Part shown: piece after piece, positions 7,429-7,597 of the stretch | Layout: every line of letters begins with the position of its first letter | How positions within the stretch are numbered: the first letter of the stretch is position 1 | Source: Chitinophagaceae bacterium | GTDB taxonomy: Bacteria > Bacteroidota > Bacteroidia > Chitinophagales > Chitinophagaceae | DNA: 7,597 nucleotides | Assembly (NCBI GenBank): GCA_947463755.1 | Contig: CANHUK010000061.1 | Location: 1-7,597, forward strand | Reading direction: 5' to 3' | Position numbers and translations under genes: made by a program | Notes under the pieces: generated by a model | The model's input: only the letters and a program-made list of their open reading frames with translations | What the model was told of the DNA's origin: nothing | Database searches by the model: none

Positions 7429-7597
7429 TCACTGCACGAAGGTGCCGGAACGATGCAGGAGCAGGAAAAGGGCGATCGTGAGTGGATCCAGGCGCATGCG
7501 CAGGAGTCGGATGGCACGCATTTTCTGTGTTTTGACGGTATTGACCGATACCTCGAGCAGGACGGCGATCTCCTCATTTCGAAGCTTTTCGAAATAA
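7429..7597 (-). CDS. ECF sigma-70 factor, C-terminal fragment (region 4), 5' end cut by window
   Basis: The last 55 codons of an RNA polymerase sigma factor run in from the window edge and end at TGA (7431-7429). The visible peptide holds a region 4 helix-turn-helix: RNEEIAVLLEVSVNTVKTQK followed by MRAIRLLRMRL. The EIA-x-LL...S-x-NTVK-x-QK-x-RA pattern is typical of the Bacteroidetes-expanded ECF sigma factors, which are normally encoded beside FecR and an STN-type SusC. Region 4 should bind the -35 element of target promoters. A hydrophobic tail (IALFLLL) follows the helix-turn-helix. Region 2 and the start are outside the window. It should direct expression of this locus under FecR control, which is inferred from the neighbourhood. 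A different minus-strand frame over the same bases is open but resembles nothing and is taken as spurious. Confidence 0.88.
   Translation of the reverse strand, partial: YFEKLRNEEIAVLLEVSVNTVKTQKMRAIRLLRMRLDPLTIALFLLLHRSGTFVQ

Noticed and set aside
7359..7577. Minus-strand open frame of 72 codons over the sigma tail
   Set aside because: It uses a different frame from the sigma region 4 peptide, which matches the family. Its own peptide is rich in Ser, Arg and Cys and resembles nothing.

Overview
The window reads as part of a Bacteroidota chromosome, most like the Chitinophagaceae/Sphingobacteriaceae type. The grounds are a SusC/RagA receptor carrying an N-terminal STN domain, a SusD/RagB lipoprotein, a FecR-family anti-sigma factor with a C-terminal DUF4974-type domain, and the tail of an ECF sigma factor of the Bacteroidetes expansion type. 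The sequence is of moderate GC by eye. Start codons are preceded by A-rich leaders or by no clear Shine-Dalgarno sequence, as is usual in this phylum. No genus can be named from the sequence alone.

All five genes lie on the minus strand, so the transcriptional order runs from high to low coordinates. It begins with the 3' end of an ECF sigma-70 factor (7597-7429, cut by the window edge). Next is an exported thioredoxin-fold protein with a large C-terminal extension (7332-5941), then the FecR anti-sigma regulator (5883-4699). After a structured spacer with three inverted repeats (4691-4571) comes the STN-containing SusC TonB-dependent transporter (4560-967). A 31-bp spacer leads to the SusD-like lipoprotein (935-1, 3' end beyond the window). 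Spacers of 96, 57, 138 and 31 bp in one orientation are compatible with a single operon. The longest gap, between fecR and susC, holds the inverted repeats and may be a point where expression is adjusted.

From known family roles, SusC and SusD should form an outer-membrane pump with a lidded lipoprotein for an oligomeric nutrient. The STN domain of SusC should report substrate loading to the periplasmic part of FecR, which should then control the ECF sigma factor. The substrate cannot be read from the window. No glycoside hydrolase, peptidase or sulfatase is present to suggest one.

The odd point is the gene order. In the usual arrangement the sigma and anti-sigma genes are adjacent. Here a periplasmic CxxC thioredoxin-like gene sits between them. 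FecR has no cysteine at all and mature SusC has one, whereas the visible part of SusD has four besides its lipid-anchor cysteine. Everything else is an ordinary, intact polysaccharide/nutrient-utilisation module. I see no mobile element, CRISPR array, tRNA, rRNA or convincing intrinsic terminator.
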